The position numbers were made by a program, and so were the translations under genes. From the NCBI RefSeq assembly GCF_020734105.1, contig NZ_JAJAFR010000001.1, positions 310,001-374,000 on the forward strand: a stretch of DNA of 64,000 bases, read 5' to 3'. The DNA is from Alkalihalobacillus deserti. Lineage in GTDB: Bacteria > Bacillota > Bacilli > Bacillales > Bacillaceae_D. Below are positions 1 to 9,358 of this stretch, piece after piece (within the stretch, counting starts at the first letter, position 1; every line of letters begins with the position of its first letter). Below the pieces are notes generated by a model. That model did no database searches. It was given only the letters and a program-made list of their open reading frames with translations, and was not told the DNA's origin.

Positions 1-2
1 TG

Positions 3-710
3 GAAATTCCGTATTTAGGGTTGTTTTCTGCGTGTGCGACAGTCATGGAAGGGTTGGCTTTAGCTTCTCTTTTTATTGATACAGGAGTAGCAAAAAACGC
101 ACTTGTGGCAGTTAGTAGTCATAATGCAACAGCTGAAAGGCAATTTAGAAACCCAACTGAATTTGGTGGTCAACGTCCTGATACGGCAACATTTACCGTT
201 ACCGGTGCTGGTGCGATCATTGTAGGGACAAAGCCTGCTCCTATTAAAGTGACAGACGCTACGATTGGTAAAGTAAAAGACTTGGGTATCAAAAATCCAT
301 TCGATATGGGATCCGCGATGGCTCCAGCGGCCGCGGATACCATTGTCACACACTTGCTAGAAACGAAACGTGATCCTTCTTATTACGATGTCATTGTTAC
401 AGGTGATTTATCACGTGTAGGAAGTAGTATTTTGCGCAAGCTAGTACAAGATAAGGGAATTCATTTAGATCGTTATGAGGATTGTGGTGTGATGATTTAT
501 CATCAGGAACAACCGATATTTGCGGGTGGGAGCGGTGCAGCCTGTCCAGCTGTCGTAACATTTGGCCACTTATTGAAAGAAATGAATCGGGGTAGAATCA
601 AGCGGTTGTTAGTTGTTGCTACAGGTGCACTATTAAGTCCTCTAATGATACAACAAAAAGAGTCGATACCATGTATCGCACATGCATTGTCATTTGAACG
701 GGAGGAGTAA
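3..710 (+). CDS. spoVAD: Stage V sporulation protein AD, 5' end cut off by window
   Basis: The first 235 visible residues continue an open frame that enters from the window edge, so this is the C-terminal two thirds of SpoVAD (normally about 338 residues). It has the thiolase-like fold of the family; the visible start [20 protein letters not shown] matches the SpoVAD region around the remnant thiolase active site. SpoVAD binds dipicolinic acid and is part of the SpoVA channel that moves DPA across the inner spore membrane. Two bases separate its stop from spoVAE, so they are co-transcribed. A TTG at 21 is internal, not the true start. Identification is firm from sequence plus operon order. 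Confidence 0.93.
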   Translation, partial: EIPYLGLFSACATVMEGLALASLFIDTGVAKNALVAVSSHNATAERQFRNPTEFGGQRPDTATFTVTGAGAIIVGTKPAPIKVTDATIGKVKDLGIKNPFDMGSAMAPAAADTIVTHLLETKRDPSYYDVIVTGDLSRVGSSILRKLVQDKGIHLDRYEDCGVMIYHQEQPIFAGGSGAACPAVVTFGHLLKEMNRGRIKRLLVVATGALLSPLMIQQKESIPCIAHALSFEREE

Positions 711-712
711 AC

Positions 713-1066
713 ATGTTTGAATATGCGGCAGCTTTTGTAGTTGGAGGGTTGATTTGTTTTATAGGACAAATGCTCATGGACATAGGCAAACTTTCTCCTA
801 CCCATACGCTTAGTACACTAGTTGTTGGTGGTGCCTTGCTAGATGGATTTCATCTGTATGATCGGTTAATTGATTTCGCTGGTGCAGGAGCCACTGTTCC
901 AATAACTAGTTTTGGACATTCGCTTGTACATGGAGCGATGTCCGAAGGTGGTCGCTACGGCTTTTTCGGAGTCGGAATGGGGGTGTTTGAAGTGACTTCT
1001 GTAGGGATATCATCAACGATTTTATTTAGCTTTTTAGTAGCGATGTTCTTTAAACCAAAGGGGTGA
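713..1066 (+). CDS. spoVAE: Stage V sporulation protein AE (SpoVAEB type)
   Basis: This 117-residue very hydrophobic protein has about three to four membrane segments and the family-typical stretch [20 protein letters not shown]. It is the small SpoVAE subunit (SpoVAEB of B. subtilis), an integral component of the SpoVA DPA channel. The ATG at 713 follows a GGGAGGAG ribosome site inside the end of spoVAD. Its length equals that of the family. Confidence 0.93.
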   Translation: MFEYAAAFVVGGLICFIGQMLMDIGKLSPTHTLSTLVVGGALLDGFHLYDRLIDFAGAGATVPITSFGHSLVHGAMSEGGRYGFFGVGMGVFEVTSVGISSTILFSFLVAMFFKPKG

Positions 1067-1071
1067 TGAAA

Positions 1072-1647
1072 ATGGAGAGACGAAAAGTGATCTTAGTAAC
1101 GGATGGGGATGAGCATGCACGGAAAGTCATAGAGTTGGCGGCAGAGGAAGTAGGTGGAAGGTGTATCAGTTACTCGTGGGGGAACCCAACTCCAATTAGC
1201 GGAGAAGAAATCGTCTCTCTTATTTTACAGACTCCTTATGATCCAGTCCTAGTAATGTTTGATGATTGCGGGCAACATGAAGGTGGATTAGGAGAAAAAG
1301 CGATGCAATATGTCGCCTTACATCCGCAAATTGACGTGTTGGGAGCAATAGCTGTTGCTTCCTCGACTCACTCACGTGAATGGACACATGTTGATGTAAG
1401 CATTGATCGATATGGAAACTTAACAGAATTTGGAGTCGATAAAGAGGGATTACCAGATTTGGAAATAGGAAGAATAAATGGCGATACAGTTTATATTTTG
1501 GATGAATTAACTATTCCGGTTGTTGTTGGGGTTGGAGATATAGGCAAAATGGCTGGATTTGATTCGATCAAAAAAGGGGCCCCAATTACAAAGCAAGCAG
1601 TGGAAATCATTTTGAAACGGAGCGGATATCATGAGTCACGTCCATGA
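1072..1647 (+). CDS. spoVAEA: Stage V sporulation protein AE large form (SpoVAEA)
   Basis: This is a 191-residue soluble protein starting [19 protein letters not shown], the hallmark N-terminus of SpoVAEA. I chose the ATG at 1072 because AAAGGGGTGA lies about six bases upstream; in-frame GTG 1063 and ATG 1066 are too close to that site. It is a soluble component of the SpoVA DPA-uptake machinery. The coding region overlaps the start of spoVAF by 17 bases, which suggests translational coupling. Confidence 0.9.
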   Translation: MERRKVILVTDGDEHARKVIELAAEEVGGRCISYSWGNPTPISGEEIVSLILQTPYDPVLVMFDDCGQHEGGLGEKAMQYVALHPQIDVLGAIAVASSTHSREWTHVDVSIDRYGNLTEFGVDKEGLPDLEIGRINGDTVYILDELTIPVVVGVGDIGKMAGFDSIKKGAPITKQAVEIILKRSGYHESRP

Positions 1648-3124
1648 AAAAAAAGAGACCCCGATATCTCGAAACATTGTTGAAAATGAAGCAGAAATAA
1701 AAAAGAGACTTGGATTTGGAAAGTCCTTTGATGTTGGAGTCCGTACCCTAACCATTCTAGATAAACACATTCAAATTTACTTTGTTACTGGGTTATGTGA
1801 TATTCAATACATTATTGAATTGTTAAAAGAGTTAATGGATTTAGATGTCCGTGGTCGCAAAACAGAAACGACGAATGTGAAACAAGCAATAACGAACCAC
1901 TTGACGCATGTTCAGATAGAGTATAAAAACACGTTAGAAGATTCGATCACACAAATGCTCTCTGGTCTGATTTTCATTTTAATTGAGGGTGAAGACCAGG
2001 CGATTGTTATTGATGTGAGAAGTTATCCTGGTCGTGGACCTGAAGAACCCGATACAGAGAGAGTTGTTCGTGGGGCACGTGATGGTTATACGGAAAATAT
2101 TATTATCAACACAGCTCTTACCCGGCGTAGAATTCGTGATGAACGATTACGCCATGAAATTATGCAGGTAGGAGAGCGTTCTAAGACGGATATTTGTTTA
2201 TCGTATATTGATGGAATCGCTGATCCGAAAATGGTCGAGATATTAAAAAAAGAACTTGAAGCCATTAATATAGACGGTTTGACAATGGCGGATAAAATTG
2301 TGGAGGAATATCTGGTTAAACAAGGATTTAATCCATTTCCACTTGTTCGGTATACAGAGCGACCAGATGTGGCGGCCAATCATTTACTCGAAGGTCATGT
2401 CCTAATTATGACGGATACGTCACCAAGTGTAATTATTACGCCTGCCACCTTTTTTCATCATGTCCAACACGCCGAAGAATACCGTCAAGCTCCGTTTATT
2501 GGAACCTTGTTAAGGTGGACTCGATTTATTGGTATTATTTTCTCGTTAATGGTTTTGCCTTTTTGGCTATTGCTCGTTATGCAACCTTCTTTGCTCCCTC
2601 CAGCCTTGGATTTTATTGGGCCCAATGAAACGAATAACATCCCTGTTTTCTTACAAATAGTCTTTGCTGAACTCGGGATAGAACTGTTAAGGATGGCAGC
2701 CATCCATACTCCTTCTCCGCTCGCGACAGCACTCGGTTTAGTTGCGGCTCTCTTAATTGGGGAAATAGCGATTCAAGTTGGTTATTTTACTCCAGAGGTT
2801 ATTTTATACGTTGCGATAGGAGCAATCGGCATGTTTGCTACACCAAGTTATGAACTAGGCGTGGCATTAAAAGCAGCAAGAATGATCTTGATTTTTGCCG
2901 TAGCTATCTTTTTAGCTCCTGGATTTATCATTGGAACCACACTGTTTATTTTAGCACTTGCAGTGATCAAAACATTTCAAAAACCATATTTATGGCCATT
3001 TCTCCCATTTGATCCCCCTGCGATGTGGCATATCCTTGTGCGAGCGTCTGTACCAAGTGCCAGATTCCGTCCAAGAATTGTTAACCCGCAAGATCCGATT
3101 AAACAAAAAGTTAAGGCAGAATAA
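1631..3124 (+). CDS. spoVAF: Stage V sporulation protein AF (GerA-family membrane protein)
   Basis: The 497-residue protein belongs to the GerA/SpoVAF family. A soluble N-terminal domain (about 1-290) is followed by several hydrophobic segments between about residues 290 and 450. It carries the family sequence [21 protein letters not shown] near residue 140. SpoVAF associates with germinant receptor-like partners in the inner spore membrane and aids germination. It is the last gene of the operon and is followed by a strong hairpin terminator. Confidence 0.94.
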   Translation: MSHVHEKKETPISRNIVENEAEIKKRLGFGKSFDVGVRTLTILDKHIQIYFVTGLCDIQYIIELLKELMDLDVRGRKTETTNVKQAITNHLTHVQIEYKNTLEDSITQMLSGLIFILIEGEDQAIVIDVRSYPGRGPEEPDTERVVRGARDGYTENIIINTALTRRRIRDERLRHEIMQVGERSKTDICLSYIDGIADPKMVEILKKELEAINIDGLTMADKIVEEYLVKQGFNPFPLVRYTERPDVAANHLLEGHVLIMTDTSPSVIITPATFFHHVQHAEEYRQAPFIGTLLRWTRFIGIIFSLMVLPFWLLLVMQPSLLPPALDFIGPNETNNIPVFLQIVFAELGIELLRMAAIHTPSPLATALGLVAALLIGEIAIQVGYFTPEVILYVAIGAIGMFATPSYELGVALKAARMILIFAVAIFLAPGFIIGTTLFILALAVIKTFQKPYLWPFLPFDPPAMWHILVRASVPSARFRPRIVNPQDPIKQKVKAE

Positions 3125-3130
3125 ATGGGA

Positions 3131-3160
3131 AAAAGCTTCGCAATTTTGCGTAGCTTTTCC
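3131..3160 (+). terminator. Terminator of the spoVA operon
   Basis: AAAAGCT(T)CGCA and TGCG(T)AGCTTTT form a stem with one internal T-T mismatch and a four-base loop, ending in a T-rich tract just after the spoVAF stop. Confidence 0.85.
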
Positions 3161-3165
3161 TCTTT

Positions 3166-3653
3166 GAGTGGAAAAAATTGATATGTTAACTTTAGTAGAA
3201 AAGCATTCATTTAGAGAGCAGGGGTATTAGAAGGAAGGTTCTACGTTTGACCGATTGAACTTATGGCATCATAGTAACCATAAGAGCAATAGTGTTTATA
3301 TTAGACCGTTTCTAGAGTTACCGATTCTTGCAGGGATAAAAAGTTTTGAAAAGAAAATACAAGAAGAAAAGTTATCTAAAAAAACGATGCTCTTGGTGTA
3401 GGTTGTAAGTGGCTTTTAACAGCTTTTTAGAACTCTTGAACATATCTATTTAGTGTGATAAAGTTATACTCATAATTTTATAAATCTTATGTACGATTTA
3501 ATAGATTTTTAAGGTGGAATTTGCATGCATATAGGTATGTAACTAACAATGTTTTTACCGTAAGATTAGGTTACTCTTGTGCAGTTGTAGCAGCTAGTGT
3601 ACCAACATTAGCTGCTTTTTTAAGTATTCAACTAAGAAAGGAAGTAAACATAA
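3166..3653. other. Intergenic region before lysA with a hairpin
   Basis: No convincing gene. A short open stretch at about 3230-3400 (ending at a TAG near 3400) has no good start and no recognised product. At 3589-3622 AGCAGCTA and TAGCTGCT form a stem with a 12-base loop followed by six T's, an intrinsic-terminator-like structure only about 30 bases upstream of the lysA start. It may be a leader attenuator of lysA or a terminator of read-through. Confidence 0.5.
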
Positions 3654-4973
3654 ATGTATACAAATGGTACGAGTCGTATTAATGATCAAGGTCAATTAGA
3701 AATTGGTGGAGTGAATACAGTTGATCTCGCAGCAAAATATGGAACCCCTTTATTTGTGTATGATGTTGCCCTGATTCGCGAGCGAGCGATGCAGTTTCAA
3801 GAAGCTTTCAAAATGGAGGCAGTTCCTTTTCAAGTCGCTTATGCAAGTAAAGCATTTAGCTGTTTAGCGATGTTTCAGTTGGCTGATGAGTTAGGTCTAA
3901 GCCTTGATGTTGTTTCAGGTGGTGAACTTTATACGGCCATTGAAGCGGGTTATCCAATGGACCGTATTCATTTTCATGGGAATAATAAAAGCCTAGCTGA
4001 ACTTGAAATGGCAGTTGAAGCTGGAATAGGTTGTATTGTTGTTGATAACTTCTATGAACTTCGTGAGTTAAGTCGTATTTGTAAAGAGCGTCAGCATCGT
4101 ATGGAAGTCCTTCTTAGGATTACCCCTGGAGTCGAAGCGCATACGCATGATTATATCTCAACCGGTCAAGAAGACTCGAAGTTTGGTTTTGACCTTGTAA
4201 GTGGTCAAGTACATGAAGCGGTGCAACAAGCACACGAAGATGAATTTTTGCACTTACTTGGTGTACACAGTCATATCGGATCACAAATATTTGAAACAAA
4301 GGGTTTTGTGATGGCGGTTGAAAAGATGTTTGAGTTAATTGAAGTATGGAAAGAGAAATTTGATTTTACGCCTAGTGTTTTAAACTTAGGTGGCGGTTTT
4401 GGAATTCGCTATATTGAAGGCGACACGCCTCTTCCAGTTGGAGAATATGTGAGGAAAATGATTGAAGTTGTGAAAGAAAAAGCTGCTGCAACGAATTTAA
4501 CAATGCCTGAAATCTGGATTGAGCCAGGACGTTCCCTTGTTGGAGATGCAGGAACAACTTTATATTCAATTGGTTCTCACAAACACATTCCTAACGTACG
4601 TGATTATTTAGCTGTTGATGGGGGAATGAGTGATAATTTGCGTCCTGCCTTGTATCAAGCTGAATACGAGGGCGTATTAGCGAATCGCGCCAATGAAGAA
4701 GCAACTGAAACCTTTTCGATTGCTGGTAAATGTTGTGAAAGTGGCGATATGTTAATTTGGGATTTACCGTTACCTAAAGCTAATCATGAAGACATTTTAG
4801 CTGTTTTTTGTACAGGAGCATACGGTTATGCGATGGCAAATAACTATAATCGAATTCCTCGTCCTGCTGTTGTTTTTGTTGAAAAAGGTGAAGCTTTTGA
4901 GGTGGTTAGACGTGAACGATATGAAGATCTTGTTCGTTTAGATTTACCATTAGTAAAAAAAGTGTCAAACTAG
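3654..4973 (+). CDS. lysA: Diaminopimelate decarboxylase
   Basis: The 439-residue PLP enzyme makes L-lysine from meso-diaminopimelate, the last step of lysine synthesis. The PLP lysine is in VAYASKAF (Lys66). HSHIGSQIF, GGGFGIRY and the C-terminal CCESGDML substrate motif are all present. Length is normal for the family. The start at 3654 has AAAGGAAG about ten bases upstream. The spoVAF-lysA-ppiB order matches Bacillus chromosomes. A strong terminator follows. Confidence 0.97.
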   Translation: MYTNGTSRINDQGQLEIGGVNTVDLAAKYGTPLFVYDVALIRERAMQFQEAFKMEAVPFQVAYASKAFSCLAMFQLADELGLSLDVVSGGELYTAIEAGYPMDRIHFHGNNKSLAELEMAVEAGIGCIVVDNFYELRELSRICKERQHRMEVLLRITPGVEAHTHDYISTGQEDSKFGFDLVSGQVHEAVQQAHEDEFLHLLGVHSHIGSQIFETKGFVMAVEKMFELIEVWKEKFDFTPSVLNLGGGFGIRYIEGDTPLPVGEYVRKMIEVVKEKAAATNLTMPEIWIEPGRSLVGDAGTTLYSIGSHKHIPNVRDYLAVDGGMSDNLRPALYQAEYEGVLANRANEEATETFSIAGKCCESGDMLIWDLPLPKANHEDILAVFCTGAYGYAMANNYNRIPRPAVVFVEKGEAFEVVRRERYEDLVRLDLPLVKKVSN

Positions 4974-4987
4974 ATTTGTCTTGGTTT

Positions 4988-5027
4988 AAAAACGAGTGCT
5001 TACCAATTAAGGTAGCACTCGTTTTTT
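4988..5027 (+). terminator. lysA terminator
   Basis: AAAACGAGTGCTTACC pairs with GGTAGCACTCGTTTT around a six-base loop and runs into a T tract. Confidence 0.93.
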
Positions 5028-5162
5028 ATTATAACTCAGAAGAACCAGGTGTTAGAATTTGTAATGTTATGAGTTATTTTCTGACTTCAGTCATTCGATT
5101 TCACATTCCAAAGCTAATCGTGTACAATAAAGTGAATCTACTCAAAAATGGAGGCTATACAT

Positions 5163-5600
5163 ATGAAAAAAGGTACTATTTCTTTTGAAAATGGCGAAAA
5201 ACTTGTAATTGAATTTTTCTCGGAAGCTGCACCGGGACATGTTGAAAACTTTGAGAAACTGGCTAATGAAGGTTTTTATAATGGATTAACATTTCACCGT
5301 GTAATTCCTGGTTTCGTTGCTCAAGGTGGTTGCCCAACTGGTAACGGAACGGGTGGTCCTGGCTACACAATTAAGTGTGAAACAGCAGGTAACCCACATA
5401 AGCATGTTGCGGGTTCTCTTTCAATGGCACACGCTGGAAAAGATACGGGTGGAAGTCAATTCTTCATCGTGCATGAGCCACAACCACATTTAGATGGTGT
5501 TCATACTGTATTTGGACAAGTTGTTGAAGGGCTTGATTCTATTTACCGTATTAAGCAAGGCGACACGATGCAAGAAGTCAAGGTTTGGGACGAAGAATAG
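5163..5600 (+). CDS. ppiB: Cyclophilin-type peptidyl-prolyl cis-trans isomerase
   Basis: This 145-residue cytosolic cyclophilin has the family motifs [14 protein letters not shown] (catalytic Arg), GGSQFFIV and HTVFGQV. It interconverts cis and trans prolyl peptide bonds during folding. I chose the ATG at 5163 because GGAGG (5150-5154) lies eight bases upstream; the earlier ATG 5148 sits on that ribosome site. It has its own terminator and probably its own promoter. Confidence 0.95.
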   Translation: MKKGTISFENGEKLVIEFFSEAAPGHVENFEKLANEGFYNGLTFHRVIPGFVAQGGCPTGNGTGGPGYTIKCETAGNPHKHVAGSLSMAHAGKDTGGSQFFIVHEPQPHLDGVHTVFGQVVEGLDSIYRIKQGDTMQEVKVWDEE

Positions 5601-5618
5601 AATACGACGAGTAAAAGA

Positions 5619-5643
5619 AGGGCAGACTAGGTCTGCCTTTTTC
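5619..5643 (+). terminator. ppiB terminator
   Basis: GGCAGAC and GTCTGCC form a seven-base-pair stem with a TAG loop, followed by T5. Confidence 0.9.
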
Positions 5644-5685
5644 ATTTTGTCAGAATCGAATTAAACTCGGAAAGGGGTTTAGACA

Positions 5686-6600
5686 ATGGATCAAAGAACG
5701 GTTGATGTTGTCATTGTGGGGGGCGGTCCTGGTGGTTTAAGTGCGGCCCTAGTACTAGGACGGTCACGTAGAAGTGTCGTGTTAATTGATTCAGGTCATC
5801 CACGGAATGAGGTGACATATGAGTCCCATGGTTTTCTAACAAGAGACGGGATTAAACCTTTTGAACTCAGAGAATTGGCCCATGAGCAAATGAAAACCTA
5901 TCCGAATGTAACCATTGTGAGCGATTTAGTGGAAGGAGTCGTAAATGAACAGAAACAGTTTAAAACCACGACCCAAACAGGTTCTGTCTATTATAGTAGA
6001 AAAGTGATTTTTGCAACGGGGTTAAAAGAAGATATCCCTGATATCCCAGGACTTGATCAAGTTTACGGAAAATCAGTATTCTCATGTCCTTATTGTGATG
6101 CTTGGGAACATTGTGATCAAGCAATCGCGATGATTGGAAATAAACAAGACCTCATTCATTACATTCGTTTAATTTACAATTGGAGTAAGGACTTAATCGT
6201 AGCGACAAATGGACCTGCTAAACTAACTGAAAAAGAAAAACAAGAGTTGAGCCAACACAAGGTTCGTTTGATTGAAACTCCGATTAAAGAAGTAATATCA
6301 AAGGACGGGTTTTTAGAGCAAATCGTTTTCAACGATGGAGAAACAATCTATCGAGAAGCTGGATTTATTGTAGATACAGGTGCAGAACAAGCAACGATGC
6401 TTCCTAGAGAGTTAGGAATAAAATTAAATGATAAACATGGATTTGAAACAAAAGAGCATGGTAAGACAAGTATAGATGGACTCTTTATTATTGGTGACGC
6501 AGCAAAACGCTTTACTGGATTAATGGGAGCGGCAAGTGAAGGCTATGAAACCGGTGTATATATGAATAAAGAATTTGTGGAGGAAGATTGGTTTAAATAA
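5686..6600 (+). CDS. Thioredoxin reductase-like FAD/NAD(P) oxidoreductase
   Basis: The 304-residue flavoprotein has an N-terminal FAD-binding GGGPGGLSAA (about residue 12), a redox CPYC pair (Cys134, Cys137) in CPYCDAWEH, and a C-terminal FAD motif GLFIIGDAA. The CxxC context differs from classical TrxB (CATC). It belongs to the TrxR-like group that includes dithiol oxidases and uncharacterised reductases, so the electron acceptor cannot be named. It is monocistronic. The ATG at 5686 follows GGAAAGGGG. Confidence 0.85.
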   Translation: MDQRTVDVVIVGGGPGGLSAALVLGRSRRSVVLIDSGHPRNEVTYESHGFLTRDGIKPFELRELAHEQMKTYPNVTIVSDLVEGVVNEQKQFKTTTQTGSVYYSRKVIFATGLKEDIPDIPGLDQVYGKSVFSCPYCDAWEHCDQAIAMIGNKQDLIHYIRLIYNWSKDLIVATNGPAKLTEKEKQELSQHKVRLIETPIKEVISKDGFLEQIVFNDGETIYREAGFIVDTGAEQATMLPRELGIKLNDKHGFETKEHGKTSIDGLFIIGDAAKRFTGLMGAASEGYETGVYMNKEFVEEDWFK

Positions 6601-6988
6601 TATCTAAGTCTCTGTTAAAAGAGAACAGGCTTTTTTGTATAAGTAACTCAACCATTCTATAAATGATCGAGGAATATACTTCTGATTGGAAGAATGAAAC
6701 AGTGGATAATGAATTTATTCGAGATGCAATGTAGCAGGATCAACAGAAATGAAAATTAAAGGTAAGACCAGATAAGGTTTATTAAGAGGGATAGGTCTAG
6801 GTAAAAATAGGTAGATTGATTCTAAGAATTTTAGTATGATGTGGATATTAAGAATTGATGAATAAAAGTTGAAAAATTGGGTAATATAGTTTCATCATTT
6901 ATTTTAGACTAATCAATACGAACAGGCAGATCCTTAAAGGGCTGCCTGTTTTTATGAAACTAGTGTTCACTAGGGAGTAGGTGCGAAT
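6601..6988. other. Gene-poor stretch with strong terminator
   Basis: No convincing gene. A 23-codon open stretch begins with ATG 6663 and ends TAG 6734; it has no good ribosome site and may be a gene scrap. At 6921-6953 AACAGGCAG and CTGCCTGTT form a stem followed by T4, a strong intrinsic terminator with no intact gene directly upstream, which supports loss of a gene here. Confidence 0.5.
6921..6953 (+). terminator. Orphan intrinsic terminator
   Basis: Nine-base-pair GC-rich stem (AACAGGCAG/CTGCCTGTT) with a T tail. Confidence 0.8.
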
Positions 6989-7657
6989 TTGTGTAAATAC
7001 AAATATCCTGATTACTGGAAAAGGAAAGTAAAGCAAGGAGACAGCTGGCTTTCTCCAAATAATCAAATCTATAAGCAGAACGATTTAATTTTTATTGGTC
7101 AAATTCTGAATTCATATTCGGGTCAGCAAGAATCGGTTCGTTTACTTTTTGAAGATATTAAAGCGGTTACAGGGTTTGTTCAATATATTTTCTTGCCAAC
7201 GGCCTTCATAGGCTATTTTATGATTGATGAGATGGATCCGAAAACGATTATGATAGGCGATGAATCCTTTTCAAAAATATTAGAGCAATTACCTCTTAGA
7301 GAAAATGTGGAACCTGATACGACCGAAAAGATGAAAGAGATACTAGAGACTCTTGAATTAAGTTGGGATTTCGATGAAATAGAAACCTCCTTTACATTAG
7401 AGCGAGTATTAAGGCAACTTGAGAAAATATCTATTGATCACATCATTACATCGTTTAATATATTGAGGTCTCCAAGTGGTTTAGCTACATGGTTAGTGAA
7501 TGAATATGAAAGTGAGCCGATTCTTGGGGTGCACTCCCTAGAAGAAGAAGTGAATATGAATATTGATGAATTTATTCAATTAAGTAAAGAAGCGGAATCA
7601 GAGCCTTTTCAATCAAAACGTTTCTTTCACAGTCTAGATGGTGTGATGATCTTATAA
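6989..7657 (+). CDS. Hypothetical protein, 222 residues
   Basis: I do not recognise this protein. It begins with a TTG at 6989 downstream of AGGGAG. It is acidic and apparently soluble, with no clear membrane segment or signal peptide. The N-terminal 110 residues look like a mixed alpha/beta domain and the middle is helical (about residues 105-150). Codon use looks like its neighbours. The frame is open without obvious competition, so I accept it as a gene of unknown role. Confidence 0.65.
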   Translation: MCKYKYPDYWKRKVKQGDSWLSPNNQIYKQNDLIFIGQILNSYSGQQESVRLLFEDIKAVTGFVQYIFLPTAFIGYFMIDEMDPKTIMIGDESFSKILEQLPLRENVEPDTTEKMKEILETLELSWDFDEIETSFTLERVLRQLEKISIDHIITSFNILRSPSGLATWLVNEYESEPILGVHSLEEEVNMNIDEFIQLSKEAESEPFQSKRFFHSLDGVMIL

Positions 7658-7736
7658 TCATTGCATAGACACCCAATCAAACTAGTTGTTTCTCCATACA
7701 CTATATAGTAAATCTAATGGTAAAGGAGAATTCAGC

Positions 7737-8126
7737 ATGTATGAACATCGAAATCCAACAATTGGAAGAGACATGACAACGCCAGGGTCAAAAGGGAAAA
7801 AAACAAGCAAACCAGTTGAGGATAAAAAGCTGGTATGTGAACAACCAGTAGAAGAGCCAGTATGCAAACCAGTTGAAGATAAAAAAACAGTAAAAGATAA
7901 AAAAACAGTTGAAGATAAAAAAACAGTTGAAGATAAAAAACAAATAAAAGATAAAAAATCAATTGAAGATAAAAAGCCAGTAAAGGGAGAGAATAAAGAC
8001 CCTAAAGAAGAAAGGGAAATGATTGATCCTTGGTCAAAACTTCTTTTCGGGACACCTAGACCCGCGCAAACTCAGTCTGCAGATGATAAAAAAGCTGAGC
8101 AACGTCCAGGTTTTTGGTGGATCTAA
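7737..8126 (+). CDS. Lysine-rich EDKK-repeat protein
   Basis: This 129-residue hydrophilic protein has six consecutive six-residue units of the type DKK(T/Q/S/P)(V/I)(E/K) at about residues 48-83. The C-terminus is short and aromatic (RPGFWWI). ATG 7737 follows AAAGGAG with good spacing; the TTG at 7686 is not needed. No known domain. Highly charged repeat proteins of this type are common among spore coat or exosporium components, and spoVIF lies nearby, so a spore role is an inference only. Confidence 0.7.
   Translation: MYEHRNPTIGRDMTTPGSKGKKTSKPVEDKKLVCEQPVEEPVCKPVEDKKTVKDKKTVEDKKTVEDKKQIKDKKSIEDKKPVKGENKDPKEEREMIDPWSKLLFGTPRPAQTQSADDKKAEQRPGFWWI
7878..7985 (+). repeat. 18-bp tandem coding repeat, six copies
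   Basis: Six imperfect copies of an 18-base unit beginning GATAAAAAAACAGT encode DKK(T/Q/S/P)(V/I)(E/K). The homopolymeric A runs make this a likely slippage or copy-number hotspot. Confidence 0.85.
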
Positions 8127-8156
8127 CGAATGGAAACGTTGAACAAAATCAATAAA

Positions 8157-8201
8157 AAGACGAAGAGAGAGGCAAAAGATGCTTCTCTCTTTGTCTTTTT
8201 T
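8157..8201 (+). terminator. Terminator of the EDKK-repeat gene
   Basis: AGACGAAGAGAGAGGC pairs with GCTTCTCTCTTTGTCT across a short loop and is followed by T7. Confidence 0.9.
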
Positions 8202-8218
8202 TCATCACGTATACCCGT

Positions 8219-8470
8219 TTAGCGCGATCCTGCCCCAACGGTTAAGGAGTCACCGAGGGGCTGTATAGACGTAAGATATTATGATCCTTCCCTAAATAAA
8301 GTTATTTGTATCGGGGATGAGTTTTTTGAGTTTGAGAAACGGCTTTCACCACAGCAGGAAGTAAGACAGAATAAAAAAATCAAAAAGCTTATTAAAAAAA
8401 TTAAACATAAACCCAAACATGTTGTTTTTAAATTGCATATAGTAATGAAGAATAGTAGTTATCTGCTATT
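8219..8470 (+). pseudogene. Possible gene remnant (open frame without start)
   Basis: Between the preceding terminator and the YjcZ gene, one frame stays open from a TAG near 8219 through the YjcZ start. It reads protein-like (for example YYDPSLNKVICIGDEFFEFE) and then becomes lysine-rich. It has no start codon or ribosome site at its head, so it may be the 3' remnant of a lost gene. Weak evidence. Confidence 0.25.
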
Positions 8471-8499
8471 TACTTACTGGTTCGAGGGAGGTGTTCTAC

Positions 8500-8598
8500 A
8501 TGTCTGGATACGCACACGGAGGTGGCTTTGCATTACTTGTTGTATTGTTCATCTTGTTAATCATCATTGGCGCATCTTATGGTGGCTACGGCTACTAA
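8500..8598 (+). CDS. yjcZ: YjcZ-family sporulation small membrane peptide
   Basis: This 32-residue gene encodes a glycine/tyrosine-rich start, one hydrophobic segment (FALLVVLFILLIIIG) and a GGYGY tail, the YjcZ/SscA-type signature of tiny Bacillus sporulation peptides. The ATG at 8500 is preceded by GAGGGAGGTG. It lies 80 bases upstream of spoVIF, the same arrangement as yjcZ-spoVIF in B. subtilis. It is probably made in the mother cell and may take part in coat assembly, as SscA does; that role is known for the family and not visible here. Confidence 0.9.
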   Translation: MSGYAHGGGFALLVVLFILLIIIGASYGGYGY

Positions 8599-8677
8599 TA
8601 GGATTAGTGACATGTAGGAATTGTTCCACTTTGACCGTGGAGCAATTCTCTACTTACCAATAAGAGGAGGATGTATT

Positions 8678-8938
8678 TTGTTTGGAAAAGGTTTTTTTCA
8701 AAACATTGAAAAGAAAACTGGCGTTAAGATGACGGATGTTCTAAAATTGGCAAACTCATTTCAGAACGCTAATTTTAAAGACGAACACACGGTTAGGCGA
8801 ATCGTTCAAGAGGTATCTACTGTTGCCAATAAAAAGGTTTCTAAAGAAATGGAAGAAAAGATCGTACAAACCCTATTGAATGATTCGAATTCAGTAAACT
8901 TTGATACGGTTACTAAAATGTTAAATCAGAAAAAATGA
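8678..8938 (+). CDS. spoVIF: Stage VI sporulation protein F
   Basis: The 86-residue protein reads FFQNIEKKTGVKMTDVLKLA at its N-terminus, then ANFKDEHTVRRIVQEVS and VSKEMEEKIVQTL, typical of SpoVIF (YjcC). SpoVIF is needed for proper coat assembly in late sporulation and supports GerR activity. The start is TTG 8678, seven bases after AGGAGG (8665-8670); an upstream ATG frame start at 8621 has no ribosome site. Confidence 0.92.
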   Translation: MFGKGFFQNIEKKTGVKMTDVLKLANSFQNANFKDEHTVRRIVQEVSTVANKKVSKEMEEKIVQTLLNDSNSVNFDTVTKMLNQKK

Positions 8939-8948
8939 CGATAGAAAT

Positions 8949-8983
8949 CTTGTAACTAGACACTTTTGTTACAAGTTTTTTTT
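8949..8983 (+). terminator. spoVIF terminator
   Basis: CTTGTAAC and GTTACAAG form a perfect eight-base stem followed by T8. Confidence 0.92.
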
Positions 8984-9340
8984 GTTTTTTGAAAAATCGA
9001 CAATAAGTTGATGCAATCATCATAATTTAAAAAAGAATACATAGTCTGTTAATAAATAGATCTCATATTAACGATGAATTAGATTTGAATGAGCGGAGAA
9101 CCCTGGATTGGAACATAGAGAAATCTCAACCGTATTTCTGCTTAATAGATAAACCAAGTGCTAAACCTGCAGTCAAGTGTATTTCTATGTATAGAGGATT
9201 TAAAATACATTGGATAAGTTCATTTAGTAATTTTAGGAAAATGAATGTGACAAATACTCACGCAATTGCTGATATTGGCAAAAAGGAGCATTAAAATATA
9301 ATAAATACTTAGGAAAATAAGAGATAACTATTAATCAAGT
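8984..9340. other. Gene-free stretch
   Basis: AT-rich sequence with no supported gene. A 69-codon open frame (9085-9294) begins with TTG, has no ribosome site and no recognisable product, so I do not call it. Confidence 0.5.
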
Positions 9341-9358
9341 AAGGGAGTGATGTAATTA

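Noticed and set aside
3511..3622. Possible T-box or lysine-riboswitch leader of lysA
   Set aside because: AAGGTGGAA at about 3511 resembles part of a T-box and a terminator-like hairpin follows, but the conserved ACCGCG part and the stem I specifier region are not visible, and lysine-riboswitch motifs are absent.
9085..9294. 69-codon open frame before the amidohydrolase
   Set aside because: TTG start without ribosome site, no recognisable product, atypical composition.
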